Source of the DNA: Actinomycetota bacterium
GTDB taxonomy: Bacteria; Actinomycetota; Acidimicrobiia; Acidimicrobiales; CADCSY01
Length of the DNA: 32,780 nt
Assembly: GCA_016781135.1 (NCBI GenBank)
Contig: JADDQY010000006.1
Coordinates: 1-32,780, forward strand
Direction of reading: 5' to 3'
Shown: positions 1-7,538 of the stretch, piece after piece
Numbering within the stretch: the stretch's first letter is position 1
How the letters are laid out: each line of letters starts with the position of its first letter
Notes under the pieces: model-generated
Seen by the model: only the letters and a program-made list of their open reading frames with translations
Database searches by the model: none
Told to the model about the DNA's origin: nothing
Translations under genes and position numbers: made by a program

Positions 1-1
1 C

Positions 2-55
2 TTCGCAGTGGTGGACCCCTACCGCGTCACCAACGTCCGTGAGAGGAACACCTAG
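2..55 (+). CDS. C-terminal end of an upstream gene (partial)
   Basis: An open frame enters from the left edge and reads 17 codons (ending DPYRVTNVRERNT) to a TAG at 53-55. Its stop overlaps the stop of the convergent SDR gene by three bases, as expected for two real genes meeting tail to tail. The fragment is too short to assign to a family; coding status is inferred from the clean frame and the fit with its neighbour. Confidence 0.35.
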   Translation, partial: FAVVDPYRVTNVRERNT

Positions 56-747
56 GGCCAGGACGACTCGGTGGGGGCGGCGACGACCAGCTCCTTGATG
101 TCACATCCGGACGGCTGGGAGAGGGCAAAGATCACGGCGGCGGCCACGTCGCCGGGCTGGCACAGGCGGGCGTCGGGGGAGGGGCGGTAGCGCTCCTCCC
201 GCTCGTCGAAGAAGGCGGTGTGCATGCCCCCGGGGGTAAGCAGGGTCACGCCGACCCGCCCCCGTAGCTCGGCGGTGAGCGCCCGGGTGAAGCCGACCAC
301 CCCGAACTTCGAGGCGCAGTAGGCGGTCGCGTCACCGAGCGCCCTGTGGCCCAGCGTCGAGGCCACGGTGACGATCCGCCCCTCGGCTGCCTCCAGCCAG
401 GGGAGGGCAGCGCGTACCACGGCGGCGGTACCGAAGAGGTTGACGGCGACGATCCGCTCCCAGGTGTCGGTGGGCACGTCGACGAGGGCGCCGGGGACGT
501 CGATGCCAGCGCACGTGACGACAGCATCGATGCCACCGTGGGCGTCGCCCACCCGCCGCACCGCTTCTTCGGCGTCCTTGGAATCGGCCAGGTCGACCTG
601 CTCGAAGGGGAGCCCACCAGCCGGGGGGCGGCGATCGAGGACGACGGGGGTGGCTCCGGTGGCGGCCAACCGGGTGGCGACGCCGGCGCCGAGGCCGGAG
701 GCACCTCCGGTGACGACGACGGTCCAGTGGCTGGGGTCAGGGTGCAC
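52..747 (-). CDS. SDR family NAD(P)-dependent oxidoreductase
   Basis: A classical short-chain dehydrogenase/reductase of 231 residues, the usual length for the family. The N-terminal Rossmann motif TGGASGLG lies near residue 14, a CAG core motif near residue 79, and the active-site Tyr-x-x-x-Lys is in YCASK near residue 143. The GTG start at 747 overlaps the end of the heptose fusion gene by 11 bases, so this is the last gene of the minus-strand heptose/glycosyltransferase operon. The substrate cannot be read from the sequence. It is too short and has the wrong N-terminal motif for HldD, the epimerase of the ADP-heptose pathway, though a role in modifying a sugar or lipid product of the operon is possible. 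Confidence 0.85.
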   Translation of the reverse strand: MHPDPSHWTVVVTGGASGLGAGVATRLAATGATPVVLDRRPPAGGLPFEQVDLADSKDAEEAVRRVGDAHGGIDAVVTCAGIDVPGALVDVPTDTWERIVAVNLFGTAAVVRAALPWLEAAEGRIVTVASTLGHRALGDATAYCASKFGVVGFTRALTAELRGRVGVTLLTPGGMHTAFFDEREERYRPSPDARLCQPGDVAAAVIFALSQPSGCDIKELVVAAPTESSWP

Positions 748-2722
748 GGCGGATGGCCTCCTCGAGGAGCCGGGTGGTGGAACGTCCTTGCAGGTAGGGC
801 ACGACGACGGTCTCGCCGCCCCACGACGCCAGCGTGGCGGCTTCGGGAAGGTCGGCCACGGCGTAGTCGGCGCCCTTGGCGAAGACGTCGGGTCGGAGCC
901 GCTCCAGGGCTTCGACCGGGGTGTCCTCGTCGAAGATCACGACGGCATCGACGCAGTCGAGGGCGGCGAGCACGGCCGCTCGGTCGTCCTGGCCCTGCAA
1001 CGGCCGGTCGGGTCCCTTGAGGCGGCGCACCGACTCGTCGGAGTTGAGCAGCACGACCAGAGCGTCCCCGAGGGCGCGGGCGGCTCGGAGCATGTGGACG
1101 TGGCCGGCGTGGAGCAGGTCGAAGCACCCACCGGTGGCCACCACGGTGCCGCCGCCGGCCCGGACCCGAGCCACCACCTCGTGCACGCCGGCGGCGCGGG
1201 GGGTGGGGGGAGGCCCCGTCGGACGCAACGAGATGGCGGCGGCGCCACCGCCGGCGACGAATGCCGATGCCGCGGCCACGGCGGTCTCCACCGCTTCGGA
1301 GACGAGGGCGCCGCCGGCCAGGGCGAAGGCAGCGGCGGCGGCGAAGCGGTCTCCGGCACCGCAGGGATCACCCTCGGCGGGCGACGCCACCGGGACGAGC
1401 AGCGAGGAGCCGTCGGGACCGGCGACGAGCGCGCCCGAGGGGCCCATGGTGACCGCCACGGCCCCCGCTTGCCAGCGGCGGGTGAGCTCCCGGGCCCGGG
1501 CGGCGACGGCGGCGATGGGTGAGCCGGCGTGCTCGCCCAGGGGAACGCGCTGCGCCGCCTCGTGGCGGTTGGGGGTGACCAGGCGCACCCCGGGAACCGG
1601 CTCCGGACCCCGGGGATGAGGGTCCCACACCACCGGCGTGCGGGGGACGAGGCGGCGCAGCGCCTGGCGGACGCCGGGGGAGGCTGCCATCCCCCGCCCG
1701 TAGTCGGCCACGAGCACGGCAGCGGCGTCGGCGAGCGCGGCGTGGGCGTCGGCGTCGAGCTCGCCCACGGGGGCAGCGCTGCCTCCCCGGTCGATGCGCA
1801 CCAGCGAGCGGCCTCCCGCTCGCACCCGTACCTTCTCAGGGGTCGGCCCGCCGAGACCGACGTCGATCACCGCCACCCCGGCGTCGGCCAGCAGCCGGTG
1901 CAGCGCCCGGCCGGGCTCGTCACCGGCGAGCGCGGTGACCAAGGTGACGTCGGCGCCGTCGGCGGCGGCCAGCACCGCGGCCAGCGCCGCTCCGCCGGGG
2001 CGGAGGAGCTCGGTGGGATCGTCGACCACGGGCACGGGGGCGTCGGGGCACAACCGCTCCACCGACCCGTCGAGGTCGCGGTCGAGCAGGGCGTCGCCGA
2101 CGACCACGACCGACGCACCGCGTCGGGGAGCCGCCGCGCCAGCAGGGGCCGGGGCGATCGCACAGTCCACCGCTGCACACAGGAGGTGGACGACGACCTG
2201 GTGAACCTCCTGGATGGTGGCGGTGGCGGTGCTGTCGACGACCACGGCGTCGTCACAGCCGGCCTGGAGCGGGTTGGGCGCCGGCCCGGTCAGCCCCCAG
2301 ACGGTCAGGCCCACCTCCCGGGCGGCGGCGGCGGCGGCGACCACGTTGGGGCTGCGGCCAGACGTGCTGATGGCCACCAGCACGTCGCCGGAGCGGCCGT
2401 GCGCCCGCACCTGCCGGGCAAAGACGTCGTCGGCGCCGTAGTCGTTGGCGATGGCGGTGACGCTGGAGGACTCGGCGCACAGGGCGATGGCGCTGAACGG
2501 TGGGCGGTCGTCCCGGTAGCGGCCCACCAGCTCGGAGGTGAGGTGCTGGGCCTGGGCGGCACTGCCGCCGTTGCCGGCGGTGAGCAGGCGGCCGCCGCCG
2601 GTCAGCACCGCCGCGAGGTGGCGTCCCCAGCCCTCAATGCGTTCGACCTCGCCGTCGAGGGCGGCGAGGGGCCCGGCGAGCGCGGCCAGGTGTTCGGCGC
2701 CGGAGGGGACCGGGCGGCTCAC
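737..2722 (-). CDS. hldE: Trifunctional GmhA-HldE fusion: heptose-7-P isomerase, heptose kinase and nucleotidyltransferase
   Basis: A 661-residue protein with three enzymes in a row. Residues about 1-195 are a GmhA-type SIS domain (sedoheptulose 7-phosphate isomerase) with AGNGGSAAQAQH, ELVGRY, STSGRSPNV and the catalytic-helix motif IQEVHQ. Residues about 200-505 are a PfkB-type kinase like HldE-N, with GDALLDRD, TPNRHEA and the catalytic GAGDRF. This part is diverged: the usual PGGAANVA reads PGGAALAA. Residues about 525-660 are an HldE-C-type nucleotidyltransferase with GCFDLLHAGHV, NSDESVRRLKG, FDEDTP, KGADY and GRSTT. HldE is normally two domains of about 475 residues with GmhA separate. 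The GTG start overlaps the previous gene's stop by four bases (GTGA), implying translational coupling. Domain calls are secure; ADP as nucleotide and the D,D-heptose product are inferred from the family. Confidence 0.9.
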   Translation of the reverse strand: MSRPVPSGAEHLAALAGPLAALDGEVERIEGWGRHLAAVLTGGGRLLTAGNGGSAAQAQHLTSELVGRYRDDRPPFSAIALCAESSSVTAIANDYGADDVFARQVRAHGRSGDVLVAISTSGRSPNVVAAAAAAREVGLTVWGLTGPAPNPLQAGCDDAVVVDSTATATIQEVHQVVVHLLCAAVDCAIAPAPAGAAAPRRGASVVVVGDALLDRDLDGSVERLCPDAPVPVVDDPTELLRPGGAALAAVLAAADGADVTLVTALAGDEPGRALHRLLADAGVAVIDVGLGGPTPEKVRVRAGGRSLVRIDRGGSAAPVGELDADAHAALADAAAVLVADYGRGMAASPGVRQALRRLVPRTPVVWDPHPRGPEPVPGVRLVTPNRHEAAQRVPLGEHAGSPIAAVAARARELTRRWQAGAVAVTMGPSGALVAGPDGSSLLVPVASPAEGDPCGAGDRFAAAAAFALAGGALVSEAVETAVAAASAFVAGGGAAAISLRPTGPPPTPRAAGVHEVVARVRAGGGTVVATGGCFDLLHAGHVHMLRAARALGDALVVLLNSDESVRRLKGPDRPLQGQDDRAAVLAALDCVDAVVIFDEDTPVEALERLRPDVFAKGADYAVADLPEAATLASWGGETVVVPYLQGRSTTRLLEEAIRRAP

Positions 2723-3930
2723 GCCGGCTCCCCGGCGTGGGAGCGGGCCATCACCAGGCTCCTGGCCACCTCCAGGGTCTGCTCGGCGATGCGCTCCCAG
2801 CCGAAGCGCTGGGCCCGCCGCAGGCCGGCGGCGCCCATGGCCCGCCGTCGCCGCTCGTCATCGAGCAGCCGCCCCAGCGCTTCGGCGATTCCTCGAGGTT
2901 GGCGGGGGAGCACGAGGATCCCGGTGACCCCGTCGGCCACGGTCTCGGCCAGGCCACCCACCGCCGACGCCACCACCGGCACGCCGCAGGCCATTGCCTC
3001 CACCGCCACCAGCCCGAACGGCTCGTACCAGGGGCAGCAGGCCACGACGTCGGCCGACCGCAGCAGCGGCGGCACCGCCTCGCGAGGGACCGCCCCCCGC
3101 AGCTCCACCCGATCGGCGACGCCCAGCGAGGCGGCGAGCGACTGGAACCGACGGGCCTCGTCGTCGTCGTCGAGCATGGCGGCCGGGGGCCCACCGGCGA
3201 TCACGAGCTCGACGTCGGGGAGCTGGGCGACGGCGGCGATCACGTTGCCGATCCCTTTGCGCTCGACCAGGCGGCTGACCACCACCACCCGCCTCCGGCA
3301 GGCGGTCCGGCGTTCGTCGGCGGGACCCTCGGCACGGAAGCGCTCGAGGTCGACGCCACAGGGCACGACGGTGATGCGGTCGAGATCGGCGCCCAGTGCC
3401 AGCAGCTCGAGGGCCTCGTCGGCGGTGGTGGCTATCACGCGGTCGACACCCGTGGCGAGCATCCGCTCGACGTCGATGCGAGCCGCCGGGCTCGTGTCGT
3501 GCGCTCCCTGGTGGCGCCGCTTCACCACGCCCAGGGCGTGGTAGGTGTGGGCCACGGGGATGCCGAGGGGCTGGGCGGCGCCGAGGGCGGCCAGGCCCGA
3601 CATCCAGAAGTGGGAGTGGACCACGTCCGGGCGCTGCGACTGCCAGACCTCGTGCAGCTCTCTGCTGAACCGGGGCATGAACGGCAGCAGCTGGTCCTTG
3701 GGGACCGGAGCGGCGGGCCCGGCGTCGACGTGGTCGACCACTACGTTGGGGGCGAAGTCGACGGTGCGGGGCAGGGCCGGGTCGTCCCGGCGGGTGTGGA
3801 CCACCACCTCGGCCCCGAGGCGACCGAGGGCTCGGGCCAGGTCGGCGACGTGGACGTTCTGGCCGCCGGCGTCGACGCCGCCGAGGGTGGCGAGGGGGCT
3901 GGCGTGCTCCGACACCATGGCGATCCTCAT
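2719..3930 (-). CDS. Glycosyltransferase family 4
   Basis: A 403-residue GT-B retaining glycosyltransferase. It starts MRIAMVSEHASP followed by a glycine-rich donor loop (GGVDAGGQNVHV) as in sucrose-synthase- and MshA-like GT4 enzymes. The C-terminal donor-binding part has SRLVERKGI and the signature EPFGLVAVEAMACGVPVVAS (the E-x7-E motif). An open frame continues upstream to 4236, but the ATG at 3930 is chosen because it matches the family start and overlaps the preceding stop in an ATGA. Its own stop overlaps the GmhA-HldE start by four bases. It probably adds a sugar, perhaps the heptose or its neighbour, to a cell-envelope glycan or lipid; the acceptor is unknown. Confidence 0.9.
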   Translation of the reverse strand: MRIAMVSEHASPLATLGGVDAGGQNVHVADLARALGRLGAEVVVHTRRDDPALPRTVDFAPNVVVDHVDAGPAAPVPKDQLLPFMPRFSRELHEVWQSQRPDVVHSHFWMSGLAALGAAQPLGIPVAHTYHALGVVKRRHQGAHDTSPAARIDVERMLATGVDRVIATTADEALELLALGADLDRITVVPCGVDLERFRAEGPADERRTACRRRVVVVSRLVERKGIGNVIAAVAQLPDVELVIAGGPPAAMLDDDDEARRFQSLAASLGVADRVELRGAVPREAVPPLLRSADVVACCPWYEPFGLVAVEAMACGVPVVASAVGGLAETVADGVTGILVLPRQPRGIAEALGRLLDDERRRRAMGAAGLRRAQRFGWERIAEQTLEVARSLVMARSHAGEPA

Positions 3931-5012
3931 GCCGCCCCCGCTTGCTGGAGGACCGGTCGAGCCCGGTCGTCGCCTCCTCTCGCTGGGGGGTGGGGACCGC
4001 CCAGGCGAGTGAGCTCGGCGATCACGGCGTCGACGGTGACCACCGACAAGCACGGGTGCCCGGGAACCGGACAGGTGCGGGCCCGGCAGCCGGCGCAGGC
4101 GATCGACTGGTCCCCCAGCAGGGCCACGGGCACCCCCCAGGGCGCCCACTTCGACGCCGGTACCACCGGGGCGAACAGGGAGACCACCGGTGTGCCCACG
4201 GCGGCGGCGAGGTGGGCGGGTCCGGTGTTGCCGCACACCACGACCGAGGCGCCTTCGAGCACCCCGGCCAGACCGGCCAGATCAGTGCAACCCCCCAGGT
4301 CGGCGACGCCCTCCCGTGGCGGGCCCGCCACCCTGGCGGTCAGTCGGGCTTCGGCCGGCGAACCGGTGACCGCTACCCGCCACCCGCCATCGGCCAAGGC
4401 GTCGACCAGGGCGGCAAAGCGGCCGGGGTGCCAGGCGCGAGCTGGCACCGAGACCCCCGGGTGCACCACCACGTAGGGCTCGTCGAAGGGGCGCCACGTC
4501 GGAAGCGGCCGGCGCACGGCCAGCCGGCCGTCGTCGCCGCTCGGGAGCGGGTAGCCGACGGCGGCGGCGAGTGACAGCGCCCGCTCGACCTCGTGGTGGT
4601 CGTCGGCCACGGCGTGGCGGACATCGAGCAGTGAGCCCGGGTAGTCGACGCTGACCGCCGAGATGCGGGCCACGCCGGCCATGCGCAGCAGCAGGGCCAG
4701 TGGCAGCGGGCTCTGATGGAACGACGTGAGCACCACCGCCTCGTCGACGTGCAGGGCGGCCAGGTGGTCGACGAGCTCGCGCACCGCCGCCGGATCGACC
4801 GGCGGAGGCGCGAAGCCCGACCACGGGGCGTCGAAGACCACCACCGCGTCCACGCCCGGGAGCAGCTCGGCGGCGGCGCGCCCGGCCGGACCGGCGAGCA
4901 GGGTCACCCGCCCGGCACCGGCAGCCACCGCCCGCACGGCCGGCCCTGACAGCAACACGTCGCCGGCGTTGTCGAGTCGTGCGACCAGCACGTGGGGGCG
5001 CTGCCCCGTCAC
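3927..5012 (-). CDS. Glycosyltransferase family 9 (heptosyltransferase-like)
   Basis: A 361-residue protein of the ADP-heptose:LPS heptosyltransferase family. The N-terminal part has VARLDNAGDVLLSGPAVRA, the middle has HPGVSVPARAWHP, and the C-terminal half has the family signature CGNTGPAHLAAAVGTPVVSLFAP followed by a cysteine cluster (CAGC, CP, HPC) common in GT9. The GTG at 5012 is chosen because it overlaps the gmhB stop in GTGA and puts the GT9 core at residue 8. Its stop overlaps the GT4 start in ATGA. Together with gmhB and the fusion gene it completes a make-and-transfer set for heptose. The acceptor in an organism without LPS is unknown. Confidence 0.9.
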   Translation of the reverse strand: MTGQRPHVLVARLDNAGDVLLSGPAVRAVAAGAGRVTLLAGPAGRAAAELLPGVDAVVVFDAPWSGFAPPPVDPAAVRELVDHLAALHVDEAVVLTSFHQSPLPLALLLRMAGVARISAVSVDYPGSLLDVRHAVADDHHEVERALSLAAAVGYPLPSGDDGRLAVRRPLPTWRPFDEPYVVVHPGVSVPARAWHPGRFAALVDALADGGWRVAVTGSPAEARLTARVAGPPREGVADLGGCTDLAGLAGVLEGASVVVCGNTGPAHLAAAVGTPVVSLFAPVVPASKWAPWGVPVALLGDQSIACAGCRARTCPVPGHPCLSVVTVDAVIAELTRLGGPHPPARGGDDRARPVLQQAGAA

Positions 5013-5584
5013 GGGCGGTCCCCGTCCGCCAGCAGGAGATCGACGGCGGTGGCCAGGTCGGGCGCCACCTCGTGTGCGGCGCTCACCTCGGCCGGCCGGG
5101 TCACCGCGGTGGGCACGAGCACGCCCCGCGCTCCGGCGGCGTCGGCCGCCTCGACGTCGGCGCCGATGTCGCCGATGACCGCGCAGGCTCCGGGGGCGAC
5201 GCCGAGGGCAGCGGCAGCGGCCAGCACCAGACCGGGAGCCGGCTTGCGGCAGGCACATCCGTCGGTGGGTCCGTGGGGGCAGACCCAGAAGCCGGCGAAC
5301 GGGCCGAGGAGCTCCGCCACCCGGAGGTTGACGGCGTCGACCTCGGCCGGCGAGAGCAAGCCACGAGCGACACCGCTCTGGTTGCTGATCACAGCGATGG
5401 GCAGCCCCGCTGCCCGGAGTCGCTGGAGTGCCTCGGTGGCGCCGGGCACGGGCTCGACCAGGGCCGGGTCGCCGTTGTAAGGGACGTCGATCACGAGGGT
5501 GCCGTCTCGGTCGAACAGCACCGCCTGAACGGTAGCGAACGACGACCTCGGCGCCTGGTCTTCGACTTCGAGGGCACTGTTCAT
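5009..5584 (-). CDS. gmhB: D-glycero-D-manno-heptose 1,7-bisphosphate 7-phosphatase
   Basis: A 191-residue HAD-family (HisB-like) phosphatase. The catalytic DxD is in LFDRDGTLV (residues 24-32), the second motif is ISNQSG, and the zinc-binding loop CPHGP...CACRKPAPG is typical of GmhB. GmhB removes the 7-phosphate between the kinase and nucleotidyltransferase steps carried by the fusion protein downstream. The ATG at 5584 is preceded by CGGAGG and gives a usual length; an open frame reaches 5686 but adds no family sequence. It is first in the operon, so the promoter should lie in 5585-5763, where I do not recognise a clear one. Confidence 0.88.
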   Translation of the reverse strand: MNSALEVEDQAPRSSFATVQAVLFDRDGTLVIDVPYNGDPALVEPVPGATEALQRLRAAGLPIAVISNQSGVARGLLSPAEVDAVNLRVAELLGPFAGFWVCPHGPTDGCACRKPAPGLVLAAAAALGVAPGACAVIGDIGADVEAADAAGARGVLVPTAVTRPAEVSAAHEVAPDLATAVDLLLADGDRP

Positions 5585-5763
5585 CTGCGTTGCTGCCTCC
5601 GCTGCCCCACGTGCCAGTTGGTAGCTCGCGTCACGGCACCCCCGGACCGGGACGGCCAGAGACTTCCCGACCGCCTTGCCCCGCAAACTTCACAAGAGGA
5701 TCCAATTCCCTCCGACCACCCTCGGCACTGCTCGCTCGTCCAACCTCTGGTCTCGCTGACGAG

Positions 5764-6195
5764 TCACATCCGCCGCATGGTGAGGTGCACGGCGGTCCCT
5801 TCGCTGCTCGGCAGGAACTTCACCTCGTCGACCAGAGCCCGGATGAGCTGGATCCCCCAACCTCGTTCGGTCCGAAGGTGGGCGGGGTCGCCCACCGGCG
5901 GGCGCAGGGGCACGGCGGCGGGGTCGAACCCGCTACCGCTGTCCTCCACCCTGATCTCGAGGCTGGCGGCGTCGAGCAGGCACCGCAGGACCACCCGCTG
6001 ATGCATGCCCACCGCCTGGTGCGCCTCGACGGCGTTGGTGCACGCTTCGGAGACGGCGATGCGTAGGTCCTCGAGACGGTCGTCGTCGATGCCTCGCACC
6101 GACGTCGCCACCGCGGCGACGACCGTACGGGCCACGCCCACGAAGGCGGGCCGGGCGGGGATCTCGAGCCGGACGAGCTCCTGGGACGTCTCCAT
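5764..6195 (-). CDS. RsbW-like ATP-binding anti-sigma factor / serine kinase
   Basis: A 143-residue GHKL-fold protein. The N box is intact (SEACTNAVEAH, with Glu50 and the magnesium-binding Asn54), the G1 box is EDSGSGFDP (Asp85, Gly87, Gly89), and the G2 box is TERGWGIQLI. Such proteins bind a SigB/SigF-type sigma factor and phosphorylate an STAS-domain antagonist; no antagonist gene is in this window. It is divergent from, and 120 bp away from, a second RsbW-like gene that overlaps the sigma factor gene, so the two probably act on the same sigma factor. Confidence 0.85.
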   Translation of the reverse strand: METSQELVRLEIPARPAFVGVARTVVAAVATSVRGIDDDRLEDLRIAVSEACTNAVEAHQAVGMHQRVVLRCLLDAASLEIRVEDSGSGFDPAAVPLRPPVGDPAHLRTERGWGIQLIRALVDEVKFLPSSEGTAVHLTMRRM

Positions 6196-6315
6196 GATCG
6201 TGCTGCCAACCTAGCCTTGCGACCGGCGATGATCGTGGACCGGCACCGCGGAGCGCCCGGCGGGCAGTGTTAGCTTCGCCGTCAGCGCCATGACGACGGG
6301 ACGGGGAGCACGAGC

Positions 6316-6705
6316 GTGACCGACGGGTCGGGTGAACAGGTTCGCCTCACCATGCCGGCGACGCCCCAGCTGTTGCGGGTCGCCCGCCTCACCGCTGCCG
6401 GGCTGGCCAGCCGGCTGGGGTTCAGCTTCGACCAGGTCGAGGACCTGAAGATCGCCCTCGACGAGCTGTGCTTCGCCATGGTGGGCACCAAGGGCGGCGA
6501 AGGCAGCCTCACCATCGACTACCGGCTCGAGCACGACGGCCTGGTCATCGAAGGGCTCAGTGACTCGCTGCCTCCCGTCAGCCGGGATGCGAACGACGAG
6601 CTGTCGAATCTCATCCTCACCGCCGTCGTGGACGAGCACGAGGTCAGTCTCCGCGACGGGATCATGCGCTTTCGGCTGTTGAAGCGGCGGACGGCGTCGC
6701 CATGA
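6316..6705 (+). CDS. Degenerate RsbW-like anti-sigma protein
   Basis: A 129-residue protein with the GHKL N-terminal pattern (MPATPQLLRVARL, then FDQVEDLKIALDELCFAM). In the N box the Asn four residues after the Glu (Glu50) is Ala54, and no DxGxG is present where the G1 box should be (LSDSLPPVS). It therefore probably cannot bind ATP in the usual way. The GTG start has GGGGAG upstream. Its stop overlaps the sigma factor ATG in ATGA, like the spoIIAB-sigF and rsbW-sigB pairs, which makes it the likely direct sigma partner. Function is inferred from position and fold. Confidence 0.8.
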   Translation: MTDGSGEQVRLTMPATPQLLRVARLTAAGLASRLGFSFDQVEDLKIALDELCFAMVGTKGGEGSLTIDYRLEHDGLVIEGLSDSLPPVSRDANDELSNLILTAVVDEHEVSLRDGIMRFRLLKRRTASP

Positions 6706-7466
6706 GCCTCGACCGCTACGACAAGGAGGCTCTGGCCGAGGCGTTCCAGGAGTTCGCTACCACCCGGAATCCCGTTGTGCGCGACCGCCTCATCGAGGCT
6801 CACCTGGGTCTCGCCGAGTACCTGGCCCGCCGCTTCTCGAACCGGGGCGAGCCGCTCGATGACCTCGTGCAGGTCGCGTCGCTCGGGCTCGTCAAGGCCG
6901 TCGAGCGCTTCGACCCGGCTCGGGGGCTCGAGTTCACCACCTTCGCCACCCCGACCATCGTGGGCGAGCTCAAGCGCCACTTCCGCGACAAGGGGTGGGC
7001 GGTGCGGGTGCCCCGGCGGGTCCAGGAGCTGCACCTGCGGGTCACCGGCGTGATCGATGACCTCCAGCTGGAGCTGGGGCGCTCGCCCACCGTGGCCGAG
7101 ATCGCGGTACGGGCGGGCACCAGCGAGGACGAGGTCATCGAGGCCGTCGACGCCGGGTCGGCCTATCGCTCGGCGTCGCTCGACGCCGGGCGCAGCGACG
7201 ACGAGGAGAGCCCGGGATTGCTCGGCCAGCTCGGCCAGCTCGACCCCGAGCTGGCCAGGGCCGAGCGCCGGGCGGCGCTGACCCCGCTGATGGCCGAGCT
7301 GCCCGAGCGCGAGCAGCTGATGCTGTACCTGCGCTTCTACCAGGGCAAGACCCAGTCGGAGATCGCCCACCGCCTCGGCATCAGCCAGATGCACGTTTCC
7401 CGGCTGCTGTCGCGCAGCCTGGAGCGCCTGAGGGAGCTCGCTGAGGTAGGTGCCGGCGAGCCCTAG
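6702..7466 (+). CDS. RNA polymerase sigma factor, SigB/SigF family
   Basis: A 254-residue group 3 sigma factor. Region 2 contains LAEYLARRFSNRGEPLDDLVQVASLGLVKAVERFDP and FTTFATPTIVGELKRHFRDKGW; region 3 has RVPRRVQEL and GRSPTVAEIA; region 4 ends in the helix-turn-helix LPEREQLMLYLRF...TQSEIAHRLGISQMHVSRLL. Length and order match SigF and SigB of Gram-positive bacteria, which govern stress or stationary-phase genes. It is translationally coupled (ATGA overlap) to the degenerate anti-sigma gene. Confidence 0.92.
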   Translation: MSLDRYDKEALAEAFQEFATTRNPVVRDRLIEAHLGLAEYLARRFSNRGEPLDDLVQVASLGLVKAVERFDPARGLEFTTFATPTIVGELKRHFRDKGWAVRVPRRVQELHLRVTGVIDDLQLELGRSPTVAEIAVRAGTSEDEVIEAVDAGSAYRSASLDAGRSDDEESPGLLGQLGQLDPELARAERRAALTPLMAELPEREQLMLYLRFYQGKTQSEIAHRLGISQMHVSRLLSRSLERLRELAEVGAGEP

Positions 7467-7538
7467 GCGCGCCGCGAGCTCGGTGTGCGAACCACCGGGT
7501 CGGCAGCGTCGGCTCGGTTCATGAGGCACGCTGGCACC

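Noticed and set aside
52..747. SDR gene as HldD, the missing heptose epimerase
   Set aside because: Too short and carries the classical TGxxxGxG motif rather than the extended-SDR pattern of HldD.
1529..3544. 671-codon plus-strand open frame opposite the heptose fusion and GT4
   Set aside because: Shadow frame of GC-rich coding DNA; no family motif, while the minus strand carries complete recognisable enzymes.
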